DNA of 64,000 nucleotides, taken from the NCBI RefSeq assembly GCF_000429085.1, contig NZ_AUBE01000007.1, positions 310,001 to 374,000 on the forward strand. The letters run 5' to 3'. Position numbers and translations under genes: made by a program. Of this stretch, positions 16,387 to 25,253 are shown one piece after another (the first letter of the stretch is position 1; each line of letters begins with the position of its first letter). This DNA comes from Streptomyces flavidovirens DSM 40150 (lineage in GTDB: Bacteria; Actinomycetota; Actinomycetes; Streptomycetales; Streptomycetaceae). The notes beneath the pieces are model-generated. The model worked only from the letters and a program-made list of their open reading frames with translations, ran no database searches and was not told where the DNA came from.

Positions 16387-18603
16387 ATGGCCGCATCGTG
16401 GGGCTCGGCCCCAGGCATGACGACAGCACACGCGCACAGCCTTCGCCGGCGTGTCGTGGTGACCGGAGCCGGCGGCTACCTCGGCTCCGTACTCGTACCG
16501 AAACTGCTCGCGGCAGGGCACTACGTCACCGCCGTGGACACCTTCTACTTCGGCAGGCAGACCCTGGAGGAGAGTGAAGACCATCCCCGTCTGCGGGTGG
16601 TGGTGCAGGACGTACGGAACTTGTCGTCCGACGTGGCGCGGGGAATCGACACGGCGATCTGCCTCGCGGCGCTGAGCAACGACCCGGCGGGGGACATCGA
16701 CGAGTCGTGGACCGAGTCCATCAACGTGGACGCCACGGTCCACTTCGCCCGGATCGCGAAGGAGGCCGGAGCCAGGGCATTCCTCTTCGCCTCGTCCTGC
16801 AGCGTCTACGGCGCCAGCGACGAACGGTCACTGCGGGAGGACGCCGAGGTCCGCCCCCTCACCGCCTACGCACGCTCGAAGGTCGCCGCCGAACGGGCCG
16901 TGGCCGCCGAGTCCGGTCCCGGCTTCACCACGGTGTCGTTACGCATGGGCACACTCTTCGGCATCTCGCCCCGCATGCGGTACGACCTGATGGTCAACGC
17001 CATGACCGCCTCCGCCGTGCTGCACAAGAAGGTCGGCGTCGACGGGGACGGACAACAGCGCCTGCCGCTCCTGCATGTCGCGGACGCGGCGGACGCCTAC
17101 GTCCGCCTGGTGACGGACGCGGAGCGCTTGCCGAAGACATCGGCCGTCTACAACCTCGTCAGCGTCAACGCGTCGGTCCGCGACGTCGCCGAGGAGGTCG
17201 TGGCCGCCGTACCGGAAGCGGACCTGGCGACGACCGCGAAAGGCCTCGACGCGCGCGACTACGCGGCCGACCCCTCGGCGCTCGGCCGCGACACCGGGAT
17301 CGCCCCGCACCGCAAACCGGCGGACGGCATACGCGAGATCCGGGACTCGGCTGTCGCCCGCCGGCTCACCCCCGAGGAAGTCGAGAACGCCAGCACCGTG
17401 CGGACACTGCTGGAACAGGCCAAGAGGCCGGCCGCGCACGGGGGCGAACCGGTCCGCCGCGACTTCCTGCCTCTGGCGAAGGCCGACATCGGCCCCGAGG
17501 AGGAAGCGGAGGTGCTCGACACCCTGCGGTCGGGCTGGCTCACCACCGGCCCGAAAACAGCCAGGTTCGAGTCGATGGTGGCCGAGTACGTCGGAAGCCG
17601 GCACGCCATCGCCACCAACAGCTGCACCGGCGCCCTCCACGTCGCACTCGCCGCGATCGGCGTCACCACGGGAGACGAGGTCATCACCACCCCCATCTCC
17701 TGGCCCTCCACAGCCAACGTGATCTGGCACCTGGGCGCACGCCCGGTGTTCGTCGACGTCGAACCCGCAACTCTGAACATCGACGCGACGCTGATCGAGA
17801 GGGCCATAACGCCACGTACCAAGGTGATCATGCCGGTGCACATGGCGGGGCAGGCCTGCGACATGGAGGCCATCGAGAGCATCGCGGCCCGGCACGGCCT
17901 GGCCGTCGTCGAGGACGCCGCCCATGCGATCGGCGCCACCCACCGGGGCACCCGCATCGGCTCGCGCGGCAACCCGACCGCGTTCAGCTTCTACCCGACG
18001 AAGAACATGACGACCGCCGAGGGAGGCATGCTCGTACTGGACGACGACGAACTCGCCCGCACCGCACGGATGCTGACCCTCCACGGCATCTCCAGCGACG
18101 CGTGGAAGAGGAACAGCGCCACGGGCTCACCGCACTGGCAATTACACCTGCCGGGCTTCAAATACAACATGACGGACGTCCAAGCAGCCCTCGGACTGCA
18201 CCAACTGCCCAAACTCGACGCCTACATCGACCGCCGCCAACACCTCTGCGCGCTCTACTCAGCGGGTCTGTCCGGCCTCGAACGTCTCACGCCACTGGAG
18301 ACGGTACGGCCGGACGACCGGCACGCACGGCACCTGTTCATCGTCGCTCTGGCGGAAGGCACCCCCGAAACCGAACGGGACCGGCTGCTGGACCACCTTC
18401 GCTCCGAAGGCATCGGCACCGGCGTCCACTTCCGCGGCATGCACCTCCAGCCGTTCTACCGGGACTCCCTCCCGCACGCGTACCGGGACCTCCCCGTGGC
18501 CACCTCACTGTCCCAGCGGATCCTCTCGCTCCCGCTCTTCCCCACCATGAACGACCGCGATGTCGAGGACGTCCTCGACGCCCTGCGGAAGACGGAGGCC
18601 TGA
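16387..18603 (+). CDS. Fused NAD-dependent epimerase/dehydratase and DegT/DnrJ aminotransferase
   Basis: One 738-residue frame contains two complete enzymes. Residues about 20-330 are an extended SDR: VVVTGAGGYLGSVLVPKL (NAD binding), ASSCSVYGASDE, and the catalytic YARSK. Residues about 360-738 are a DegT/DnrJ/EryC1/StrS sugar aminotransferase: LRSGWLTTGPKTARFE, TNSCTGALHVAL, VVEDAAHAIGA and the PLP lysine in SFYPTKNMTTAEGGM, then FKYNMTDVQAALG. AGGAG precedes the ATG. The linker contains no stop or frameshift. The two activities are usually separate proteins. Together with the Gfo/Idh enzyme they could make a keto-sugar or keto-cyclitol and aminate it. Confidence 0.9.
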   Translation: MAASWGSAPGMTTAHAHSLRRRVVVTGAGGYLGSVLVPKLLAAGHYVTAVDTFYFGRQTLEESEDHPRLRVVVQDVRNLSSDVARGIDTAICLAALSNDPAGDIDESWTESINVDATVHFARIAKEAGARAFLFASSCSVYGASDERSLREDAEVRPLTAYARSKVAAERAVAAESGPGFTTVSLRMGTLFGISPRMRYDLMVNAMTASAVLHKKVGVDGDGQQRLPLLHVADAADAYVRLVTDAERLPKTSAVYNLVSVNASVRDVAEEVVAAVPEADLATTAKGLDARDYAADPSALGRDTGIAPHRKPADGIREIRDSAVARRLTPEEVENASTVRTLLEQAKRPAAHGGEPVRRDFLPLAKADIGPEEEAEVLDTLRSGWLTTGPKTARFESMVAEYVGSRHAIATNSCTGALHVALAAIGVTTGDEVITTPISWPSTANVIWHLGARPVFVDVEPATLNIDATLIERAITPRTKVIMPVHMAGQACDMEAIESIAARHGLAVVEDAAHAIGATHRGTRIGSRGNPTAFSFYPTKNMTTAEGGMLVLDDDELARTARMLTLHGISSDAWKRNSATGSPHWQLHLPGFKYNMTDVQAALGLHQLPKLDAYIDRRQHLCALYSAGLSGLERLTPLETVRPDDRHARHLFIVALAEGTPETERDRLLDHLRSEGIGTGVHFRGMHLQPFYRDSLPHAYRDLPVATSLSQRILSLPLFPTMNDRDVEDVLDALRKTEA

Positions 18604-18607
18604 TTCG

Positions 18608-19042
18608 ATGGAGGGACAGCAGTGGTCACACGGCACCGTCGGGGCACAGATCATCATCCTCACCCCCGCCGGAGAAGTGCTCCTGCAACTGCGCGACAAC
18701 AACCCGCTCATCGCCTTCCCCGGCACCTGGTGCATCCCCGGCGGACACCTCGAGCCCGGCGAGGAACCGAGGGACTGCGTCATCCGCGAATTACAGGAGG
18801 AAATGCAGCTGTTGGTGGCCCCGAGCGACGTGAAGCACCTGTTCTCACGACAGCGGACGTACGGCTTCGAGCACACCTTCTGGATCCGCAGGGACGTGGA
18901 TGTCGGACAGATCAGACTCACAGAGGGCCAAGCCGTCGAGCTGCACTCCCGGCCGTCTCTGTGGGGACTGACGCTGGGGTACGAGGACCACGAGGTACTG
19001 CGCGAATTCTTCCGCGACCTCGACACCGGAGGCCTGCCATGA
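18608..19042 (+). CDS. NUDIX hydrolase
   Basis: The 144-residue protein has a full NUDIX box, GGHLEPGEEPRDCVIRELQEEM, with the metal-binding REL-x-EE. The final Gly-hydrophobic pair of the consensus is replaced. The family hydrolyses nucleoside diphosphates linked to another group, such as NDP-sugars. It begins 5 bp after the fusion gene and its stop overlaps the next start (ATGA at 19039-19042), so it is translated as part of the operon. A likely role is to cleave an NDP-sugar intermediate or to remove damaged nucleotides; neither can be chosen from sequence. Confidence 0.88.
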   Translation: MEGQQWSHGTVGAQIIILTPAGEVLLQLRDNNPLIAFPGTWCIPGGHLEPGEEPRDCVIRELQEEMQLLVAPSDVKHLFSRQRTYGFEHTFWIRRDVDVGQIRLTEGQAVELHSRPSLWGLTLGYEDHEVLREFFRDLDTGGLP

Positions 19043-19911
19043 ACAGGCCCCGCGCCGCCGCCCCACGGCGCCCACGCCGTACCGGACCCGGCCCCATCGG
19101 CGCAGACGTATCACTCGCCCTCGCAGTCGACCTGGCCAGGACGGCCGGCGCCCGGCTGCTCCACCTCTTCACGGACGGCGATATCCGGCCCGTCACCAAG
19201 AGCCCCGGCCAACGCAGCAGCGCGGCGGACACCGAGGCGGACCGGTACATCGTCGACACGATCCGAACAGCCCTGCCCGGACACCGGATCGTCGCGGAGG
19301 AGTCCGGGTCAACCGGACCCGAGTCGGACCACACGTGGATCGTCGACCCGCTCGACGGCACCCACAACTTCCTGCGCGGCCGCCCGGACTGGGGCGTCAG
19401 TATCGCCTACGCCTACCGTGGAACGGTGCTGACCGGAGTGTTCCACGCCCCGGCCACGGACGCCCTGTACACCGCCACCCGCGGCGGCGGCGCACACCGC
19501 GACGGGCACCGCCTCCAGGTGCGGCCCGCACCGCACCTCGCCCAGTCCCTGGCCATCTGCTCGACCTCCCCTCCGCCGTGGAAGGACACAGCCCGCCGCA
19601 TCCTCGACGGGCTGTGGGGATCGGTCCTGGACATCCGGATCACCGGATGCGGCGCGGCCGCGCTCTGCCAGGTGGCGGAAGGATCCGCGGACGTCTTCGC
19701 CGAGGTCGACGGGGAGATGTGGGACTACGCGGCAGGCGCGCTCATCGTCCAGGAGGCCGGCGGGACACTCACCGATTACGCGGGCAGGCCGGTCACCTCA
19801 ACCTCCGCCAGCATCGTCGCGGCAGCGTCGCGCAGCCTGCACGCGCAGGCCCGCGCCGCGATGGGCGGCGAACGCAGCGCCCCTGCCGACCCACCGGGGG
19901 AGCTCCTGTGA
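19039..19911 (+). CDS. Inositol-monophosphatase family phosphatase
   Basis: The 290-residue protein has the lithium-sensitive phosphatase motifs: EES in RIVAEESGS, WIVDPLDGTHNFLRG, and EMWDYAAGALIVQEAGG. These bind the metal ions that hydrolyse a phosphate ester of inositol, a sugar or a nucleotide. The start overlaps the NUDIX stop as ATGA and its own stop overlaps the next start as GTGA. The same family supplies the phosphatase step in streptomycin-type aminocyclitol pathways, which fits the neighbouring dehydrogenase and aminotransferase. Confidence 0.88.
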   Translation: MNRPRAAAPRRPRRTGPGPIGADVSLALAVDLARTAGARLLHLFTDGDIRPVTKSPGQRSSAADTEADRYIVDTIRTALPGHRIVAEESGSTGPESDHTWIVDPLDGTHNFLRGRPDWGVSIAYAYRGTVLTGVFHAPATDALYTATRGGGAHRDGHRLQVRPAPHLAQSLAICSTSPPPWKDTARRILDGLWGSVLDIRITGCGAAALCQVAEGSADVFAEVDGEMWDYAAGALIVQEAGGTLTDYAGRPVTSTSASIVAAASRSLHAQARAAMGGERSAPADPPGELL

Positions 19912-21113
19912 ACCTGTCGGCGAAAACCACGACGGACCTCACCCGTACCCGCGTCGCGGTCCTTGCCCTCTTCTTCACCAACGGGGCACTGTTCGCCAAC
20001 TGGGCACCCCGCATCCCCTCGGTCCAGGACGGCCTGGCGATCAACGCCACGATGCTGGGCGTGGCCCTGACCGGCCTGGGCGTGGGTGGCCTCCTCTTCA
20101 CCCTGACCGCCGGGACCCTCGTCGACCGGATCGGGAGCCGACGCGTACTCCTGGCCGCCACCGCCGCCCTGTGCGCCGGACTCGTACTGCCCGCCCTGGC
20201 CCCCACGTGGTGGACCCTGTGCCTCGCGCTGGTCGTCCTGGGAGCTGCCGACGCCGCGATGGACGTCTCGATGAACGCCCAGGGCGTCCTGGTGGAGCAG
20301 CGGTCCGGGCGGCCCCTGCTCAACGGCTTCCACGCCTCATGGAGCGTCGGGGCGGTGGCGGGCGGACTGGTGGGTACGGCGGCTGCGGCCCTGCGCGTGC
20401 CCCCGGCCGTCCACTTCCTCGCGACCGGTGCGGCCCTGGGAGCGGTGGCGCTCGTCGTACGACAGCGACTGATCGATGACGAGGAGCGGGCGGGCGCTGT
20501 CGCGACGGGCACGAAGCGCCGAGGCGGGATCCGGCGGCCCGCGCCCGCACTCCTGTTACTGGGCCTGATGGTCGTGTTCGCCGCCCAGATCGAAGACGTA
20601 CCGCAGTCCTGGAGCGCCGTGTATCTCTCCGACCTCGGGGCGGGCCCCGGAACGGCCGGCCTGGCCTTCGTGGCCTTCTCGGTCTTCATGACCGCGGGCC
20701 GCCTCGTCGGCGACCGGCTGGTCGAACGCCTCGGCCCGTCAGCGGTGGTGACGGGCGGAGGACTGCTCGTCGCGCTCGCCTTCGGGGTCGGTCTCCTCGT
20801 GGCCTCGCCGCTCGCGACGATCATCGGATTCGCTCTGGCCGGCCTCGGTGCGAGCCCGATGTTCCCGGTGGCTTTCAGCATGGTCGGCCGGCTTCCCGGA
20901 GTTCGCCCCGGCGCCGGGATCGCCACGGTGTCCCTCGTCTCACGCCTGGGTTTCCTGGCGGCGCCGTTACTGGTGGGAGGCCTGGTGGGGGTCACCACTT
21001 TCCAAGTGGCCCTGTCCGTCGTCGTGGTGGCGGGGATCGGCGCCGCCGCCCTCGCTCCTCGCCTGCGCCGCCTCCAGGTCCCGGCGGACAACGCCTCAAC
21101 ACCAGCCGATTAA
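19908..21113 (+). CDS. MFS transporter
   Basis: The 401-residue protein has twelve hydrophobic helices and the MFS loop motif between helices 2 and 3 (GTLVDRIGSRRVLL). The first helix FFTNGALFANWAPRIPSVQDGL and the GADAAMDVSMNAQGV stretch are typical of small-molecule MFS carriers near the fucose/drug permease group. GTG at 19908 overlaps the phosphatase stop, so it is the last operon gene. Its most likely job is export of the operon's product or uptake of its precursor. Its stop overlaps by four bases the end of the convergent TetR gene. Confidence 0.87.
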   Translation: MNLSAKTTTDLTRTRVAVLALFFTNGALFANWAPRIPSVQDGLAINATMLGVALTGLGVGGLLFTLTAGTLVDRIGSRRVLLAATAALCAGLVLPALAPTWWTLCLALVVLGAADAAMDVSMNAQGVLVEQRSGRPLLNGFHASWSVGAVAGGLVGTAAAALRVPPAVHFLATGAALGAVALVVRQRLIDDEERAGAVATGTKRRGGIRRPAPALLLLGLMVVFAAQIEDVPQSWSAVYLSDLGAGPGTAGLAFVAFSVFMTAGRLVGDRLVERLGPSAVVTGGGLLVALAFGVGLLVASPLATIIGFALAGLGASPMFPVAFSMVGRLPGVRPGAGIATVSLVSRLGFLAAPLLVGGLVGVTTFQVALSVVVVAGIGAAALAPRLRRLQVPADNASTPAD

Positions 21114-21754
21114 CACGCGGGGCGCAGCAAAGCCAGCAACAACCGGACGAGTTCCTCGACCACCTCGTCCGAAGAGGCGTCCACCCACCCCATGGCCCAG
21201 TCGTGCAGAAGACCGTTCACGCTGCCGATGAAGGCGACCGCAGCGATGCGGTAATCACGATCAGCGGCCTCACCGCGCACGACGGCGGCTGCCGCCTCGG
21301 CACACAGCAGGTCGATCCACTTGGCGCGGCGGGCCAGCCGCTGCTCGTCCATGCGCGGGCTGACGCCCACGATCTCGGTGAAGGCGATCCGTATGCGCCG
21401 CGGGTCCGTAGTGACACTGGCCGCGTACGCACGAAAGACAGCCCCGTAGCGGTCGGCGAACGGCAAGTCCTCCGTCCGGGCAAGGGCGTTGATGACCGCG
21501 GCCTCCGCCACGTCGTTGACGTGCAGGTGCAGAGCGGCGAGCACGTCCTCAAGAGTGCGGAACTCTTCGTAGAACTGCCGCGTGGAAAGCCCGGCCGCTT
21601 CGCACAGCGCGGCAACGGTCGTCGACCGGTAGCCCGGCCCGCCGCCGAAAAGGTCCAGCGCGGCCTCAAGAAACCTCTCGCGCCGCTCGGCGTGCCGTTC
21701 GGCGGCCGACTTGCCCGCGTAACGACCGGTTGACTGCCTGAGCCGCTCCTCCAC
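21110..21754 (-). CDS. TetR family regulator
   Basis: The 214-residue protein starts with a TetR-type helix-turn-helix: RRERFLEAALDLFGGGPGYRSTTVAALCEAAGLSTRQFYEEF. GTG at 21752-21754 has GGAGGGG upstream. The C-terminal ligand domain (IRIAFTEIVGVSPRMDEQRL) is of the TetR_C type seen in many Streptomyces regulators. It converges on the MFS gene and diverges from the secreted beta-propeller gene; the inverted repeat TACTT-TC-AAGTA in the divergent region is a plausible operator. It may repress itself and the propeller gene. Confidence 0.87.
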   Translation of the reverse strand: MEERLRQSTGRYAGKSAAERHAERRERFLEAALDLFGGGPGYRSTTVAALCEAAGLSTRQFYEEFRTLEDVLAALHLHVNDVAEAAVINALARTEDLPFADRYGAVFRAYAASVTTDPRRIRIAFTEIVGVSPRMDEQRLARRAKWIDLLCAEAAAAVVRGEAADRDYRIAAVAFIGSVNGLLHDWAMGWVDASSDEVVEELVRLLLALLRPAC

Positions 21755-21824
21755 GATTTCCCCTCCGCTCGTGTGCCGGACATCTTCTCCCGTCCACGGG
21801 GTTGAAGAACGGTGCGCCCCTCGT

Positions 21825-21836
21825 TACTTTCAAGTA
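21825..21836. promoter_or_regulatory. Inverted repeat TACTT-TC-AAGTA, candidate TetR operator
   Basis: This is a perfect 5+5 inverted repeat with a 2-nt centre, located in the AT-richest part of the region between the divergent TetR gene and the beta-propeller gene, 71 bp and 78 bp from the two starts. Confidence 0.45.
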
Positions 21837-21913
21837 GCCAGATCTGAAGCGCAGCGTTTTCACATCGCGCGGCCGGGACGCCTTCGTCGCAGAGCCGCAA
21901 AGCGGAGGAATCC

Positions 21914-23257
21914 ATGGCCGTACGCAGAAAGAACCCGACATTACCCGCCGTTGACGCACCCACTGACGCACCCACCGCGGCGCGGCGCCGACGCCGCGGG
22001 CGCTGGCTGCCGTTGACGATCGCTGTGGGCGTGCTCGCCGGCGCCGGAGTCACGGGCGCCTCAGCCGTCGCCTCACCGCCGCGCGACGCCGGCGGCGGGC
22101 GGACGGAGCTGCAGGAGGTGATGTTCGCCGGCAACAACTGGGACGGCACCGCTGACGTGATCAAGAGCAGTGGTACGTTCGCGAAGCTCGGCCGGATCAA
22201 CGTGGTGCCGGACAAGCAGGAGCGGCTGCGCGAGATCTACCTCAACCCGGTCAAGCTGATCGCCTTCCTCGCGATCAGGAACGGTCCGGGGGAGGGGCAC
22301 GACCAGCTCGTCGACGACATGTACTCCACCCCCGACGGGACCGCTCTGGTCGCCTCCCGTCCCAGCTTCTCCGATGTCGTCTCCATCGACGTGACCACCG
22401 GCAAAATGAACTGGCGGTTCCCCGTCTCGGGCTTCCGTTCCGACCACATGGCCGTGTCCCCCGACGGGAAACGGGTGGCCGTCTCCGCTTCCCTTACGAA
22501 CACCGTGCATGTCCTCGACATCAACACGGGCAAGGAAGCGGGCTCGTTCAAGACCGGCGACAAGCCGCACGAGAACGTCTACACCGACGGCGGGAAGTAC
22601 CTGTGGAACATGTCCATCGGTGACGTCACCACGGACACCGACGACCCCGCCATGGACTGGACCAAGGGAGACCGAAAGATCACCATCGTCGACGCGGCCA
22701 CCTTCAAACAGGTCAGAATCATCGACATGAGGAAACGCCTCGACGCTTTCGGCCGCAAGGACCTCTCTGACGCGGTACGGCCCGTCGCCTTCACCCCCGA
22801 CGAATCCAGGCTCTACTTCCAGGTCTCCTTCTTCAACGGCTTCCTCGAATACGACGTCGCCAGGGACAAGATCACCCGGCTCAAGGAACTGCCCAAGAAC
22901 CCGGACACCAGCGAGGACCGCACCACCTGGGTCAACGACTCCCGCCACCACGGCATGTCGATGAGTCCGAAAGGCGACAAACTCTGCGTCGCCGGAACCA
23001 TGGACGACTACGCCACCGTCGTCGACCGCACCACCCTGCGGGAAGGCCCTCTGGTCACCGCGTCCAAGCCCTACTGGGCCACCGTCAGCGGCGACGGCAA
23101 GTCGTGTGTGATCTCCGAAAGCGGCGCCGACCGGGTCACCGCCATCGACTTCGCCACGGGCCGGAAAACCGTCTCGGTGCCCGTCGGCGACCACCCACAG
23201 CGCGTCCGCCTGGCCCACGTACCGGTCGGCTGGACCAGCCCGCTCCCCGCGTCCTGA
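21914..23257 (+). CDS. Secreted YncE-like beta-propeller protein
   Basis: The 447-residue protein has a basic N-terminus and a hydrophobic segment (WLPLTIAVGVLAGAGVTGASAVA), i.e. a signal peptide or membrane anchor. The rest is built of propeller blades with repeated patterns: HMAVSPDGKRVAVSASLTNTVHVLDINTG, VAFTPDESRLYFQVSF, GMSMSPKGDKLCVAGTMDDYATVVD, and a final ISESGADRVTAIDFATG. This is the YncE/YVTN-type fold, which binds ligands or other proteins outside the cell. No enzymatic residues can be named. GGAGG precedes the ATG. It diverges from the TetR gene, which may control it. Confidence 0.8.
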   Translation: MAVRRKNPTLPAVDAPTDAPTAARRRRRGRWLPLTIAVGVLAGAGVTGASAVASPPRDAGGGRTELQEVMFAGNNWDGTADVIKSSGTFAKLGRINVVPDKQERLREIYLNPVKLIAFLAIRNGPGEGHDQLVDDMYSTPDGTALVASRPSFSDVVSIDVTTGKMNWRFPVSGFRSDHMAVSPDGKRVAVSASLTNTVHVLDINTGKEAGSFKTGDKPHENVYTDGGKYLWNMSIGDVTTDTDDPAMDWTKGDRKITIVDAATFKQVRIIDMRKRLDAFGRKDLSDAVRPVAFTPDESRLYFQVSFFNGFLEYDVARDKITRLKELPKNPDTSEDRTTWVNDSRHHGMSMSPKGDKLCVAGTMDDYATVVDRTTLREGPLVTASKPYWATVSGDGKSCVISESGADRVTAIDFATGRKTVSVPVGDHPQRVRLAHVPVGWTSPLPAS

Positions 23258-23316
23258 ACAACGCGGGGGCGAGCAGGGCGACGTACTCGCCGGCTGGTCG
23301 CCGCTGTGACCGCCGG

Positions 23317-23356
23317 CCGGCCCATCCGGCCCATACGGACGAACCGGACGGGCCGG
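23317..23356. terminator. Hairpin between convergent genes
   Basis: A 13-bp stem with one G-T-type mismatch (CCGGCCCATCCGG against CCGGACGGGCCGG) and a 14-nt loop lies between the ends of the beta-propeller and pectate-lyase genes. There is no T-run; as usual in Streptomyces it could still end transcription from both sides. Confidence 0.45.
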
Positions 23357-23411
23357 CGTCCCGGCGGGCCGGGCGGCAAAGCCGCGGTGACACGCCGGGC
23401 GACAGGGCTGG

Positions 23412-24995
23412 TTACGGCGTTACGGGCTTGCCGCCGAAGGTTACGGCGAGGCGGCCGTCCGCAGCGAAGGACCAGTTCAGGGCGCCGGTGTAGGAGGAGC
23501 ACCGGGAGCCGTTCGAGCCGGACCAGAACTGGTTCGAGCTGTCGGCGTTCCCGACGACCTTGTCATTCGTCCCGCTGCCGCTGCGGCACGAGGTGTTGTT
23601 CCGGAACACCGAGGTCCCGGCGTCGAACGAGTAGTTGCGCTGGGCGTTGTCGATGCTGATGTTGTCCGACATCGACATCGTGCCGGGGTTCCTGTTGTAC
23701 GTGAATCCGTGCTTGCCGTTGTCGTAGGCGATGCTGCGCCGGATGACGTGGTTGACCGCGATGTCCTCGCCGCCGAGCTTGTAGCCGTTGCGGTCACCGT
23801 TGGAGTTCACGGTGCCGTCGGAGAGGGTGCCGTTGTCGTAGGCGAGGGAGTCCTCGATGGTCACCGGGCCGATGGGTCCCGTGTCCGTCTTGGTGTAGAG
23901 GTCCCAGCCGTCGTCGATGTTGTTGTGGGCCACGGCGTAGCGGAAGACGTTGCCGGAGCCGACGGTGAGCTTGGCGGCGAAGCCGTCTGCGTCCTCGCCG
24001 TCGGAGTCGGCGTTGTCGTGCGACTCCGCGCTCAGGACGAGGTTGTTGGCGGGCCACTGGTCGCGGGGGGTGCTGGAGGCCATCCGCGAGAGCTGAAGCC
24101 CCGTATCGCGGTTGAAGCGCGTGACCGTGCGCTCGAAGATGTTGTTGCTGCCGCCGACGAAGATGCCGTTGTCACCGGCGCGCTCGACGACGATGCCCCT
24201 GACGTGCCAGAGCGAGCCGTTCACGGCAAGCCCGCGGTTCGCCGGGGCCTCGGTCATGCTGGAGAAGTTCAGTACGGGAGTCTCACCCGGGTAGGAGTAC
24301 AGCTTCGTGCGGGCACTCGATGTGCCGTTGTTGCCCTGCGGGATCGTGACCGTCTGCGCGTAGCGGTACGTCCCGCCGCGCAGGTAGATCGTCCCGCCGG
24401 GAGTGATACGGCTGATCGCCGAGGTGAATGTCGTCGGGGCCGACTGCGTACCGGCCGCGCTGTCGCTGCCGTTCGGCGCCACGTACAGCGCGGTGCCCGA
24501 CGGGGGCGGCGTGGTGGCGCCCACCTCGACATCGAGGTAGTCGATGTTGGGCAGGCCGGCGGAGGTCGTGGGGCTGAGCCGGATGGTGTTGCTGCCCGGC
24601 CTCACCGGCACCGTGAGCGTCTTCGTCGCCCACGTCGCCCACGCGCCGGTGCTCTCGAACGACGCCGACGGGGCCGCCGAGCCGTTCACCGTGACATCCG
24701 CGGGCCGCGCGGTGGTGGTTCCGGTGGCGAAGCGGACCTTCAGCGTCGCCGTGCCCGAGGCGGGAGCGTTCACGGTGAACTGCGCGTACGCGCCGACCGC
24801 GTTGTTGCCGTTGCAGAATCCGCTGCCGGAGTATCCCGCCCAGTCGGAGTCGACGGTGCCGGTACAGACTGCTGGGGAACTCTCGGCCTCGTAGCGGGCC
24901 GGGGCAGCGGCGGCCGTGCCACCGGGCACAGCCACGACCGCGCCGGCCGCCAGGGCGGCGCATGCCAGTAAGGACAGTGGGGATCTCGGTTTCAT
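23412..24995 (-). CDS. Secreted pectate lyase (PL9-like) with N-terminal carbohydrate-binding module
   Basis: The 528-residue protein has a signal peptide (LLACAALAAGAVVAVPGGTAAAA), a CBM35-like module (YEAESSPAVCTGTVDSDW to NIDYLDVEVGA), a TPPPSG linker, and a right-handed beta-helix lyase domain starting ALYVAPNGSDSAAGTQSAP with GGTIYLRGGTYR and DDGWDLYTKTD. That last stretch is typical of PL9 lyases, which cleave polygalacturonate by beta-elimination outside the cell. ATG at 24993-24995 is chosen because the signal peptide begins there. LacI-like operators lie upstream at 25064-25075, consistent with sugar-controlled expression. Confidence 0.88.
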   Translation of the reverse strand: MKPRSPLSLLACAALAAGAVVAVPGGTAAAAPARYEAESSPAVCTGTVDSDWAGYSGSGFCNGNNAVGAYAQFTVNAPASGTATLKVRFATGTTTARPADVTVNGSAAPSASFESTGAWATWATKTLTVPVRPGSNTIRLSPTTSAGLPNIDYLDVEVGATTPPPSGTALYVAPNGSDSAAGTQSAPTTFTSAISRITPGGTIYLRGGTYRYAQTVTIPQGNNGTSSARTKLYSYPGETPVLNFSSMTEAPANRGLAVNGSLWHVRGIVVERAGDNGIFVGGSNNIFERTVTRFNRDTGLQLSRMASSTPRDQWPANNLVLSAESHDNADSDGEDADGFAAKLTVGSGNVFRYAVAHNNIDDGWDLYTKTDTGPIGPVTIEDSLAYDNGTLSDGTVNSNGDRNGYKLGGEDIAVNHVIRRSIAYDNGKHGFTYNRNPGTMSMSDNISIDNAQRNYSFDAGTSVFRNNTSCRSGSGTNDKVVGNADSSNQFWSGSNGSRCSSYTGALNWSFAADGRLAVTFGGKPVTP

Positions 24996-25063
24996 GGGGG
25001 GTTCCGTTCTTCTCCGTGGTCGCCTGCGCGCAGGCATGGCAGTGCGGCTCTCCACACGAGATA

Positions 25064-25157
25064 GAAAGCGCTTGCTACGCTAGAAGTGGGGCATGCGCAC
25101 GTCAATAGACGTGCGTACGGAAGTAATCCAGAAGGCGCTTACCCTTCAGCGCTTTCC
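25064..25157. promoter_or_regulatory. Cluster of LacI-type operator-like sites upstream of pectate lyase
   Basis: Three copies of a GCGCTT core are seen: GAAAGCGCTTGC at 25064-25075 (with perfect AAGCGCTT palindrome), GAAGGCGCTTAC at 25131-25142 and TTCAGCGCTTTCC at 25145-25157. A separate inverted repeat GCACGTC-AATA-GACGTGC lies at 25097-25114. CG-centred palindromes like these are the usual target of LacI-family sugar repressors in Streptomyces. They sit between the divergent pectate-lyase and flavodoxin genes. Confidence 0.55.
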
Positions 25158-25253
25158 GCGGGGCGGGTGTGGCTGCCGTCACACTGGCGTGGTGTCACAT
25201 CCGGCGTCGCCGGCGCCGTCCTTATTACGGAAGCGAGAGAAGGGATCGTGACA

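Noticed and set aside
16707..18833. A 708-residue plus-strand frame inside the fusion gene
   Set aside because: It is Arg/Pro/His-rich, the typical shadow of a high-GC gene in a neighbouring frame.
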